From positions 1,550,001 through 1,614,000 of the forward strand of contig NZ_NKFL01000004.1 in NCBI RefSeq assembly GCF_002223055.1: a stretch of 64,000 bases of DNA, read 5' to 3'. Position numbers and translations under genes: made by a program. The stretch is from Burkholderia sp. HI2500 (GTDB lineage Bacteria; Pseudomonadota; Gammaproteobacteria; Burkholderiales; Burkholderiaceae). Position 1 is the stretch's first letter, and the number at the start of each line of letters is the position of its first letter. The notes under the pieces are model-generated. The model had not been told where the DNA came from. It saw nothing but the letters and a program-made list of their open reading frames with translations, and did no database searches. Shown here piece after piece: positions 41,910 to 49,737 of the stretch.

Positions 41910-42902
41910 TCATTGCGCGGTGAAGGTTTCCTCTAGGCGATCAGCGCCATTGCTGACGTTTTCGAATCGATCGAGCGCGGCGCGGGTCGGCAGTCCTTCC
42001 GAGTCGCCGATCACCTGGATCGCGAGCGCACCGATCCGGTTGCCGCGCGCCACCGCGTGCTCGATCGTCCTGCCCTCCAGCAACGCGCTGACCACGCCGA
42101 CTGCGAAGCCGTCGCCGGCGCCGACCGTATCGACGACGTTCTGCACGCGCTCGCCCACCACGGTTCCGTCGCGGCCGTCGGCCGTCCGGTAGTACGCACC
42201 TTCCGCACCGAGCTTGATCACGACACCGCGCGCGCCCTGTGCAAGATAGAAGCCCGCGATGTCGGCCGGCGTGTCGTGCCCGGTCAGTTGCCGCCCTTCG
42301 GCGATGCCCGGCAGCACCCAGTCCGCGAGCGACGCGAGCGCGTTCAGCGTCTTCGCCATCACGTCGGCCGACGGCCACAGCGTCGGGCGCAGGTTCGGGT
42401 CGAACGAGATCGTCTTGCCGGCCGCGCGCATTTCGCGCGCGAGCTTGAACGCGAGTTCGCACGACGTCGCGGAGATCGCCGGCGCGACGCCCGTCAGGTG
42501 CAGGTGGCGCGCGCCGAGCACGTAGTCGGCCACGTAGTCGTCGCACGACAGGTGGCTCGCGGCCGAGCCCTTGCGGAAATATTCGACAGTCGGGTCGCTG
42601 CCGTCGTCGTTGCGCGACTTGAGCTGGAAACCGGTCGGGTAACGCGGATCGACGGTCACGCACGACGCGTCGATGCCCTCGCGCGCCAGCGTGTCGAGCA
42701 CGTAGCCGCCGAACGAATCGCGGCCGACACGGCTCATCCAGCCGACCCGGAAGCCGAGCCGCGACAGGCCGATCGCGACGTTCAGGTCGGCGCCCGCGAC
42801 CCGCTTCGTGAACTGCGTCGCATGCGCGAGATGGCCGGGCTCGGTCGCGACGAACATCGCCATCGCTTCGCCGTAGGTCACGACATCGAGTGCTGCTTTC
42901 AT
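41910..42902 (-). CDS. kguK: 2-ketogluconate kinase (KguK, PfkB family)
   Basis: 330-aa ribokinase-like sugar kinase. The N-terminal substrate region (DVVTYGEAMAMFVATEPGHL, RVAGADLNVAIGLSRLG) and the C-terminal ATP/anion-hole signature with the catalytic Asp (VVDTVGAGDGFAVGVVSALL, about residue 270) are clear. It phosphorylates 2-ketogluconate to 2-keto-6-phosphogluconate. The start at 42902 has GGAGAG about 8 bp upstream. The similar 2-keto-3-deoxygluconate kinases cannot be excluded by sequence alone, but kguE, kguT and kguD beside it support this name. Confidence 0.9.
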   Translation of the reverse strand: MKAALDVVTYGEAMAMFVATEPGHLAHATQFTKRVAGADLNVAIGLSRLGFRVGWMSRVGRDSFGGYVLDTLAREGIDASCVTVDPRYPTGFQLKSRNDDGSDPTVEYFRKGSAASHLSCDDYVADYVLGARHLHLTGVAPAISATSCELAFKLAREMRAAGKTISFDPNLRPTLWPSADVMAKTLNALASLADWVLPGIAEGRQLTGHDTPADIAGFYLAQGARGVVIKLGAEGAYYRTADGRDGTVVGERVQNVVDTVGAGDGFAVGVVSALLEGRTIEHAVARGNRIGALAIQVIGDSEGLPTRAALDRFENVSNGADRLEETFTAQ

Positions 42903-42930
42903 GAATGTACTCTCCAGGATCGTTCCGCCG

Positions 42931-43695
42931 TCACGCCGTGGCGAGCCACGCAACGCGCCGGCATGCATCGCCCGCCAGGTCGGACGCGTCGAACGGGAAC
43001 TCGATGCCGCGCGGCGCGTGCTGCGGCAGCACCGCGAGCACGCCGGTCACGAGCGGATCGTTCGGGGCCGGCGCGGTGGCGAAGCGGCGCGCGCCCTCGC
43101 CCGCGACTGCCTTGCAGTGAATGTATTCCACATGCGGCGCGAGCACTTGCGCGCAATCAAGCGGCGCTTCGCCCGGCCACTGCCAGTTGCCGATGTCGAA
43201 GGTCATCCCGAGCGCATCGGGCACGCCCGCCGCGGCCAGTGCGTCGAACAGCCCGCGGAACTGCGCAAGCGCGCCGCCGACCGGAAGCTGGCCGTTCTCG
43301 ACCACCACGCGGGCCCGCGCGCCGCGCGACAGCGCGACGATCTCGGCTGCGTGCGCATCGCCGGCGAAGCCGCCGAGCTGGAATTTCACGAAGCGCGCGC
43401 CGAGCGCGTCGGCTTCGACGAGCGCGCTGCGCAATGCGTCCGCATCGAGCGCGCCCGTTTCCGTGTACAGGTTGGCCGGCGTCGAGAACACCGACCACAG
43501 TCCGTGGCCGGCCAGTTGCGCGCCGAGCGCGGCCAGCGCGCCAGGCGCGGCCGCCTCTTCCGACGCGAACAGTTCACGCCGCACCTCGAAGCCGGTCGCG
43601 CCGGCTGCCGCCGCGGTCGCGATGAATGCGCTGTGGCCCTCCTGACGCACGCGGTCCATCCCGAATGCGCTCGCCACGATCACGATGTCTGTCAT
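42931..43695 (-). CDS. kguE: KguE, TIM-barrel epimerase/isomerase-like protein
   Basis: 254-aa protein of the xylose-isomerase-like (AP endonuclease family 2) TIM barrel. Metal-ligand regions are visible: VVENGQLPVGG (Glu), MTFDIGNWQWPG (Asp), HVEYIHCKAV (His) and RGIEFPFDAS (Glu). It is the first gene of the ketogluconate operon, where its exact reaction is unsettled. The start at 43695 has AAGGG about 5 bp upstream; the longer frame to 43827 would run through the PtxS-like operator. Confidence 0.87.
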   Translation of the reverse strand: MTDIVIVASAFGMDRVRQEGHSAFIATAAAAGATGFEVRRELFASEEAAAPGALAALGAQLAGHGLWSVFSTPANLYTETGALDADALRSALVEADALGARFVKFQLGGFAGDAHAAEIVALSRGARARVVVENGQLPVGGALAQFRGLFDALAAAGVPDALGMTFDIGNWQWPGEAPLDCAQVLAPHVEYIHCKAVAGEGARRFATAPAPNDPLVTGVLAVLPQHAPRGIEFPFDASDLAGDACRRVAWLATA

Positions 43696-43714
43696 GTTGC
43701 CCTTTTTCACCGGA

Positions 43715-43730
43715 ATGGAACCGGTTCCAT
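43715..43730. promoter_or_regulatory. PtxS-like operator upstream of kguE
   Basis: Perfect 16-bp palindrome ATGGAACCGGTTCCAT, 20 bp upstream of the kguE start. The Pseudomonas PtxS site is TGAAACCGGTTTCA; the core here, TGGAACCGGTTCCA, differs at two symmetrical positions. Position suggests that binding blocks the kguEKTD promoter. Confidence 0.85.
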
Positions 43731-43855
43731 TTGCTTGAGACGGATGGTGCGCTTCGCTCCGGGCCCACGCCATAGAGGAAATCCCTAAGACGGTGCACGG
43801 CGCGAACGCGCGCCCGACGGCGCGCAACGCACGTTCCCGGGCCGGGTTCGTTCGC

Positions 43856-44749
43856 TCAGGCGCTGTCGTGCGCGAGGCTCATTTCGAGGAATTGGGCGGC
43901 GACCCGCGACGGCGCACCGCCGTGCGGCACGAGGATGGAAAAGTGACGGATGAGCGGCTTGGGCGCGAGCGAGCGCAGGACGAGCGCGGCATCGTCGTGA
44001 CGCAGCGACATCGCCGATACGAACCCGACGCCCATCCCGGCCCGCACGGCTTCCTTCACGGCCTCGACGCCCGCGATCTCGAACGCGACGCGCATCGGCG
44101 CCGCGCCTTGCGCGAACGCGCGCTCGACGAGTTGCCGCACGGCGGAACCCGCCTCGCGCAGCACGAGCGGGTGGGCGGCCAGCGCGTCGAGCGTGACCCC
44201 CGACGCGTATTCGGGCGCCGCCAGCGGATGACCGGTCGGCACGATCGCCACGATCTCGTCCTCGCGCCACGCGTGCACCGCGGTGCCAGGCGGCAGTGCC
44301 TCGCCGGGCGGCCCTTCGATCATCGCGATATCGAGCGACGGCAGCGCCGCGACCACGTCGGCCGTGTTGCCGCTCATCGTCTGGATCGCCACGCGCGGCG
44401 CGCGCGGCTGGAACGCCGCGATCAGGTACGGCAACAGGTAACTCGCGGGCGTCGTGCTCGCGCCGATGCGCAGCGTGCCGGCCTCGAGGCCGCGTACCGC
44501 GTCACGAAACGCCCGCGCCTGCGCGAAGGTGTCGCGCTGCGCCTTCGCGTACTGCGCGAGCTGCTCGCCGACCGGGGTCAGGCGGATGCCGCGGCCTTCG
44601 CGCTGGTACAGCGGCTCGCCGAATTCATCCTGCAGCAGCCGCAACTGGCCCGACACGGCCGGCTGCGACAGATGCAGCGCCACGGCGGCGTGGCTGATGT
44701 TCAGGTGCTCGGCGACGGCGGCGAACGTTATCAGTTGATCCGGGGTCAT
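43856..44749 (-). CDS. LysR-family regulator divergent from yeiH-like gene
   Basis: 297-aa LysR-type regulator. The N-terminal winged helix (LITFAAVAEHLNISHAAVAL, HLSQPAVSGQLRLLQDEFGE) is followed by the LysR substrate domain (LRIGASTTPASYLLPYLIAA, AVKEAVRAGMGVGFVSAMSL). It resembles YeiE/CysB-like regulators that sit beside yeiH. An inverted repeat of LysR type begins 5 bp before its start codon and probably serves both its own repression and activation of the divergent exporter gene. Confidence 0.92.
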   Translation of the reverse strand: MTPDQLITFAAVAEHLNISHAAVALHLSQPAVSGQLRLLQDEFGEPLYQREGRGIRLTPVGEQLAQYAKAQRDTFAQARAFRDAVRGLEAGTLRIGASTTPASYLLPYLIAAFQPRAPRVAIQTMSGNTADVVAALPSLDIAMIEGPPGEALPPGTAVHAWREDEIVAIVPTGHPLAAPEYASGVTLDALAAHPLVLREAGSAVRQLVERAFAQGAAPMRVAFEIAGVEAVKEAVRAGMGVGFVSAMSLRHDDAALVLRSLAPKPLIRHFSILVPHGGAPSRVAAQFLEMSLAHDSA

Positions 44750-44753
44750 GGGG

Positions 44754-44782
44754 ATAAATTATCGGCTTTCCGGATAGTTTAT
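44754..44782. promoter_or_regulatory. LysR-type binding site between lysR and yeiH-like gene
   Basis: ATAAATTATC, 9-bp spacer, GATAGTTTAT: inverted repeat of 10-bp halves with one mismatch, matching the T-N11-A layout of LysR sites. It lies in the AT-rich divergent promoter region. Confidence 0.65.
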
Positions 44783-44861
44783 GTCACAAATCACAATTTT
44801 TCATATCGATATAACGAAATTAGGATTACAGCATCGCCACACGCTCCATCACGGTGCTTCC

Positions 44862-45929
44862 ATGTCCACTGCTCCGACTCCCCATCTCAGCCCCGCCGCG
44901 CCGTCGATGCGCGGCCAGTTGAACGGCGTGCTGTTCGTCGCGCTGTTCGCCGCCGCCGTCACGAGCCTGTCCCAGCTTCCCGCGATCGCGGGGCTCGGCC
45001 TGTCGCCGCTGATCGTCGGCATCGTCGCAGGCGCGTTGTACGGCAACGCGCTGCGCGACGGCATGCCGGCCAGCTGGGCGGCCGGCGTCAATTTCTCCGC
45101 GCGCAAGCTGCTGCGCATCGCGGTCGCGTTCTTCGGGTTGCGCGTGAGCCTGCAGGAAATCGCGCAGGTCGGGCTGCCGGGCCTGACGGTGTCGGTGCTG
45201 GTCGTCGTCAGCACGCTCGTGATCGGCACCTGGGCCGGCATGAAGATCATGAAGCTCGACCGCGATTCCGCGCTGCTGACCGCCGCCGGCAGCGCGATCT
45301 GCGGCGCGGCCGCCGTGCTCGCGTTCGAATCGACGCTGCAGTCGAAGCCGCACCAGAGCGCGATGGCCGTGGGCAGCGTCGTGCTGTTCGGCACGCTGTC
45401 GATGTTCCTGTACCCGATCGCGTATCACGCCGGGCTGCTGAACCTCGATCCGGCCGGCCTCGGCCTGTTCTTCGGCGGCACGATCCACGAGGTCGCGCAG
45501 GTGGTCGGCGCGGCGAGTGACATCAGCCCGCAGGTCGCGCACATCGCGACGATCGTCAAGATGACCCGCGTGATGCTGCTGGTGCCGGTGCTGCTGGTGC
45601 TCGGCGGGTGGCTGGCCCGCTCGGCACGCGCCACTGCCGGCGGCGCGCACGGCAAGCGGAAGGTGGCCGTGCCCTGGTTCGCACTCGGCTTCCTCGGCTT
45701 CGTGATCGTCAACTCGCTGAACGTGCTGCCCGCCGACGTCACGCACACGCTGAACGTGCTCGACACCTTCGCGCTGACGATGGCCATGACCGCGCTCGGC
45801 ATCGAAACCCGCGTCGCGCAGATCCGCGCAGCCGGCCCCCGGGCACTGATGACCGGCCTGATCCTGTATGTGTGGCTGATCGCCGGCGGCTACGGGATCA
45901 CCTGGGCCGTGCAGCACTGGCTTGGCTGA
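44862..45929 (+). CDS. yeiH: YeiH/UPF0324 family membrane protein (putative sulfate exporter)
   Basis: 355-aa inner-membrane protein with about ten helices. RKLLRIAVAFFGLRVSLQEI, AAGSAICGAAAVLAFESTLQ, FFGGTIHEVAQVVGAA and the closing AGGYGITWAVQHWL are typical of UPF0324/Cons_hypoth698. Members are annotated as putative sulfate exporters; substrate unproven. The start at 44862 (MSTAPTPHLS) is preferred over 44781, which overlaps the LysR site. Confidence 0.88.
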   Translation: MSTAPTPHLSPAAPSMRGQLNGVLFVALFAAAVTSLSQLPAIAGLGLSPLIVGIVAGALYGNALRDGMPASWAAGVNFSARKLLRIAVAFFGLRVSLQEIAQVGLPGLTVSVLVVVSTLVIGTWAGMKIMKLDRDSALLTAAGSAICGAAAVLAFESTLQSKPHQSAMAVGSVVLFGTLSMFLYPIAYHAGLLNLDPAGLGLFFGGTIHEVAQVVGAASDISPQVAHIATIVKMTRVMLLVPVLLVLGGWLARSARATAGGAHGKRKVAVPWFALGFLGFVIVNSLNVLPADVTHTLNVLDTFALTMAMTALGIETRVAQIRAAGPRALMTGLILYVWLIAGGYGITWAVQHWLG

Positions 45930-45996
45930 GTTGCCCGCCCGTGACACTTCGCACGCCGCGCCCGACGGGAAGGTCCCGCGGGCGCGGCGCAGTGCT

Positions 45997-47766
45997 ATGC
46001 TTCGCGTCGTTTTCCATCGCCCTCTTTCAGCCGTGCTCTCGTTCCTGCTGAAGCTGCGCACTCGCGCCCAAACGCTGTTCCGCCTGTCGGACGCCCATAC
46101 GATGCTGATCTGGTCGGCCATCGTCGGCGTCGGCGGCGCCTTTGCCACGATGGCGTTCCGCGAAGGCATCGACCTGATGCAGCACCTGATCTCCGGGCAA
46201 AGCGGCAGCTTCGTGCAGATGGCCAAGCGCCTGCCGTGGTACGTGCGGTTCTGGATGCCGGCCGCGGGCGGCTTCCTCGCCGGCTGCGTGCTGCTGCTCG
46301 CGACCCGCGGCGCCAAGCAGGCCGCCAAGACCGACTACATGGAATCGGTCGCGCTCGGCAACGGCATCGTGCCGGTCCGCCAGAGCCTGTGGCGCAGCGT
46401 GTCGTCGCTGCTGACGATCGGCAGCGGCGGCTCGATCGGCCGCGAAGGCCCGATGGTGCAGCTCGCGGCGCTCGCCGCGTCGCTGGTCGGCCGCTTCGTG
46501 CACTTCGACCCGCCGCGCCTGCGCCTGCTGGTCGCCTGCGGGGCGGCAGCCGGCATCACGTCCGCGTACAACGCGCCGATCGCCGGCGCCTTCTTCGTGT
46601 CGGAGATCGTGCTCGGCGGCATCGCCATGGAAAGTCTCGGGCCGATGATCGTCTCGTCGGTCGTCGCGAACATCGTGATGCGCGAATTCGCCGGCTACCG
46701 GCCGCCGTACGAGATGCCGGTGTTTCCGGCCGTCACCGGCCCCGAAGTGCTGCTGTTCGTCGTGCTCGGCGCGCTGTGCGGCGTGCTCGCGCCGCAGTTC
46801 CTGCACCTGCTCGATGCGTCGAAGAACCGGTTCAAGCGGCTGCCCGTGCCGCTGCCCGTGCGGCTCGCGCTCGGCGGCCTCGTCGTCGGCGTGATCTCGG
46901 TCTGGGTGCCGGACGTGTGGGGCAACGGCTACAGCGTGGTGAACCTCATCCTCCATTCGCCGTGGACCTGGCAGGCACTCGTCGCGGTGCTCGTGTTCAA
47001 GGTGATCGCGACCTCCGCCACCGTCGGCTCCGGCGCGATCGGCGGGGTGTTCACGCCGACGCTGTTCGTCGGCGCGGTGTTCGGCTCGCTGTTCGGACTC
47101 GCGATGCAAGCCGTGTGGCCCGGCCACACGTCGGCGTACTTCGCATACGCGATCGTCGGGATGGGCGCGTTCCTGACGGGCGCCACGCAGGCGCCGCTGA
47201 TGGCGATCCTGATGATCTTCGAGATGACGCTCAGCTACCAGGTCGTGCTGCCGCTGCTGGTGTCCTGCGTGTTCGCGTACTTCGTCGCGCGCGCGACCGG
47301 CACGACGTCGATGTACGAGATCACGCTGCACCACCACCAGGATGCCGAGGAACGCAGCCGGATCCGCACCACGCAGATGCGCGAGCTGATCCAGCCCGCG
47401 CAGACGGTCGTGCCGCTCACCGCGAGCGTCGCCGACATGACGCGCGTGTTCCTCGAATATCCGGTGAAGTATCTGTACGTGACCGACGACGCCGGGCGCT
47501 TTCGCGGCGCGGTCGCGCTGAAGGACATCACGTCGGACCTGCTCGACAAGCGCGACACGGCCGACAAGACGGCCGCGCACTATGTGCACACGCCGTTTCC
47601 GCTGCTCACGCCCGACATGCCGCTCGCCACCGCGCTCGAACGGTTCATGGCGTTCCAGGGCGAACGCCTGCCGGTGATCGAAAGCGAAGCCGAGCCGACG
47701 CTCGCCGGGGTCGTCTACAAGACGTCGCTGCTCGATGCGTACCGGCGGATGACCGGCGAGCGCTGA
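45997..47766 (+). CDS. ClC-type chloride channel/antiporter with CBS domains
   Basis: About 589 aa. The ClC core has the selectivity and gating motif GSGGSIGREGPMVQL (the gating Glu in GREGP), the proline-rich TSAYNAPIAGAFFVSE and GAIGGVFTPTLFVGAVFGSL. The C-terminal ~130 residues form a CBS pair (REL...VVPLTASVADMTRVFLEYPV, HTPFPLLTPDMPLATALERF). Such proteins exchange Cl- and H+ and often serve in acid resistance. The start is uncertain: ATG at 45997 or GTG at 46033 (VLSFLLKLRTR). It follows the yeiH-like gene by 67 bp. Confidence 0.92.
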   Translation: MLRVVFHRPLSAVLSFLLKLRTRAQTLFRLSDAHTMLIWSAIVGVGGAFATMAFREGIDLMQHLISGQSGSFVQMAKRLPWYVRFWMPAAGGFLAGCVLLLATRGAKQAAKTDYMESVALGNGIVPVRQSLWRSVSSLLTIGSGGSIGREGPMVQLAALAASLVGRFVHFDPPRLRLLVACGAAAGITSAYNAPIAGAFFVSEIVLGGIAMESLGPMIVSSVVANIVMREFAGYRPPYEMPVFPAVTGPEVLLFVVLGALCGVLAPQFLHLLDASKNRFKRLPVPLPVRLALGGLVVGVISVWVPDVWGNGYSVVNLILHSPWTWQALVAVLVFKVIATSATVGSGAIGGVFTPTLFVGAVFGSLFGLAMQAVWPGHTSAYFAYAIVGMGAFLTGATQAPLMAILMIFEMTLSYQVVLPLLVSCVFAYFVARATGTTSMYEITLHHHQDAEERSRIRTTQMRELIQPAQTVVPLTASVADMTRVFLEYPVKYLYVTDDAGRFRGAVALKDITSDLLDKRDTADKTAAHYVHTPFPLLTPDMPLATALERFMAFQGERLPVIESEAEPTLAGVVYKTSLLDAYRRMTGER

Positions 47767-47820
47767 CCGGGCGGTTCGTCGCCGGCAGCGTGACGAAGGC
47801 GGCCCGAGGCCGGAGCCCGC

Positions 47821-48441
47821 TCAGTCCGGCGCGCGCCCAAGCACCACGCGCGCGAAGAACCCCGCCAGCACCGACTCGGCCACCTCGGCCGACACGTGCT
47901 GCGGATCGGCCGAGTAGTACGACTGCACGCCGTCGCACAGGCACATCAGCCCGAACGCCAGCGTCTCCGCCGGCAGCAGCAGCGGCGTGCCCGCACGCTC
48001 GGAGAAGCGCCGGATGAACTCGGCCATCTGCAGGCGCTTGCCATGCAGGAACTGGTTGAACCGAACGCGGAATTTCGCGTCGCGCGCGGCCTGCAGCTTC
48101 GCCTCGCCCCACAGCAGCGAATACTCGTCGTCCTGAAACAGCGTCCGGTAATACGCGAGCGACATCGACTCCATCTGCTCGCGCGTGCCGCCCCCGTCGA
48201 AGATCGCCTGGAAGTCGGCCTGCACCTCCGCGTGATTGCGCTCCAGCAATGCCAGCAGCAGGTCGGACTTGCTGCGGAAATTCGAGTAGAACGCGCCGCG
48301 CGTATAGCCGGCCGCCGCCGCGATGTCCTCGACGCTCGCGGCGACAAAACCTTTCTTCAGAAAAATACGGTGCGCGGCAATCAGCAGACGTTCGCGCGTC
48401 TGGTCCCTGCTCTGCTCGCGAGTTAAGCGCTGTGGTTTCAT
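47821..48441 (-). CDS. TetR/AcrR-family repressor of the RND pump
   Basis: 206-aa repressor. TetR helix-turn-helix: TRERLLIAAHRIFLKKGFVA, SVEDIAAAAGYTRGAFYSNF. The C-terminal ligand domain is diverse. It is divergent from the adaptor-pump-channel genes, the normal place for an AcrR-type local repressor. A short palindrome overlapping a promoter between the two (48481-48510) is its likely site. Confidence 0.92.
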   Translation of the reverse strand: MKPQRLTREQSRDQTRERLLIAAHRIFLKKGFVAASVEDIAAAAGYTRGAFYSNFRSKSDLLLALLERNHAEVQADFQAIFDGGGTREQMESMSLAYYRTLFQDDEYSLLWGEAKLQAARDAKFRVRFNQFLHGKRLQMAEFIRRFSERAGTPLLLPAETLAFGLMCLCDGVQSYYSADPQHVSAEVAESVLAGFFARVVLGRAPD

Positions 48442-48480
48442 GGCGCGCAGTCTAGCACCCTTTACCTTTCGGATTCATCT

Positions 48481-48510
48481 TTGCATTCAGATACAGGTGT
48501 GTATTAGAAT
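48481..48510 (+). promoter_or_regulatory. Promoter with overlapping palindrome for the RND operon
   Basis: TTGCAT (48481-48486) as -35 and TAGAAT (48505-48510) as -10 are 18 bp apart. Between them lies ATACA-GGTG-TGTAT (48491-48504), a candidate site for the divergent TetR repressor. Matches are moderate; the arrangement is what a repressed efflux operon usually shows. Confidence 0.5.
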
Positions 48511-48627
48511 TCGCCACAGTTTCTGAAAGATGGTGTCCGCACGCCCGTGCCGGCGCCGCTCGGGGCAAGCGCCCGCCGCGCTTGCCGGCTTCGTTCCGCT
48601 CTCGCTCTCACCTCATCTGGGGGTTTC

Positions 48628-49737
48628 GTGAATCGCTCCGGTTCCCGCGTCGCGCTGCTGGTCGGCGCCGCGCTCGTCGTCGCCGCCTGTCATCCGAAAG
48701 AATCCGCGCCGCCCGCCCCGCGCCCCGTCGTCGCGCTGCCCGCCCATGCCGACGACGCTGCCGTCGCCCGCACGCTCCCCGGCGAGATCCAGCCGCGCTA
48801 CGCCACCCCGCTTTCGTTCCGCATCGCCGGCAAGATCATCGAGCGCAAGGTGCGCCTCGGCGATACGGTCAAGGTCGGCCAGGTCGTCGCGCTGCTCGAT
48901 CCGTCCGACGTCGAGAAGAACGCCGCGAGCGCGCAGGCGCAACTCGATGCCGCGACGCACAGCCTCGCGTTCGCGAAGCAGCAGCTCGACCGCGATCGCG
49001 CGCAGGCGCGCGAAAACCTGATCGCGACCGCGCAGCTCGAGCAGACCGAGAACAGCTACACGTCGGCGCTCGCGCAGCGCGACCAGGCGCAGCAACAGCT
49101 CGCGCTCGCGAAGAACCAGCTCCGCTACGCGACGCTCGTCGCCGACCACGCGGGCTATATCACCGCCGAACAGGCCGACACCGGCCAGAACGTGTCGGCC
49201 GGCCAGGCCGTCTACCAGCTCGCGTGGTCCGGCGACGTCGACGTCGTCAGCGACGTGCCCGAGGCCGCGCTTGCATCGCTCACGCCGGGCCACGCGGCCA
49301 CCGTCACGCTGCCGTCGCTGCCGGGCCGCCCGTTCGCCGCGAAGGTGCGCGAAATCGCACCGGCCGCCGATCCGCAAAGCCGCACGTATCGCGTGAAGCT
49401 CACGCTCGCCGCACCCGATCCGGCGATCCGGCTCGGGATGACGGCCAGCGTCGCGTTCGACGGCGCACCGGCCGCCGGCGACGCGCAGTCGATCACGCTG
49501 CCCGCGACCGCGCTGTTCCACGACGGCCAGCAGCCGGCCGTGTGGGTCGTGCGCACGAAGGACGACACGCTCGAGCTGCGCCGCGTCGACGTCGCGCGCT
49601 TCAACGAGCGCACGGTGACGGTGTCGCACGGGCTACAGCCCGGCGAACGCGTCGTGCTGCAGGGCGTGCACACGGTCAGCGCGGGCGAAAAGGTCCGCGC
49701 GATCGCGCCGCTGCATCCGGAGGACTTCGCATCGTGA
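48628..49737 (+). CDS. RND periplasmic adaptor (membrane fusion protein)
   Basis: 369-aa lipoprotein adaptor. The signal ends in a lipobox (LVGAALVVAAC, Cys about residue 21). Lipoyl halves flank a coiled-coil hairpin (VRLGDTVKVGQVVALLDPSD; helices about 90-165; YATLVADHAGYITAEQADTG), followed by the beta-barrel (VTLPSLPGRPFAAKVREIAP). It links the inner-membrane pump to the outer-membrane channel. The GTG at 48628 is used because the signal peptide begins there. The stop overlaps the pump start (GTGA). Confidence 0.92.
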   Translation: MNRSGSRVALLVGAALVVAACHPKESAPPAPRPVVALPAHADDAAVARTLPGEIQPRYATPLSFRIAGKIIERKVRLGDTVKVGQVVALLDPSDVEKNAASAQAQLDAATHSLAFAKQQLDRDRAQARENLIATAQLEQTENSYTSALAQRDQAQQQLALAKNQLRYATLVADHAGYITAEQADTGQNVSAGQAVYQLAWSGDVDVVSDVPEAALASLTPGHAATVTLPSLPGRPFAAKVREIAPAADPQSRTYRVKLTLAAPDPAIRLGMTASVAFDGAPAAGDAQSITLPATALFHDGQQPAVWVVRTKDDTLELRRVDVARFNERTVTVSHGLQPGERVVLQGVHTVSAGEKVRAIAPLHPEDFAS

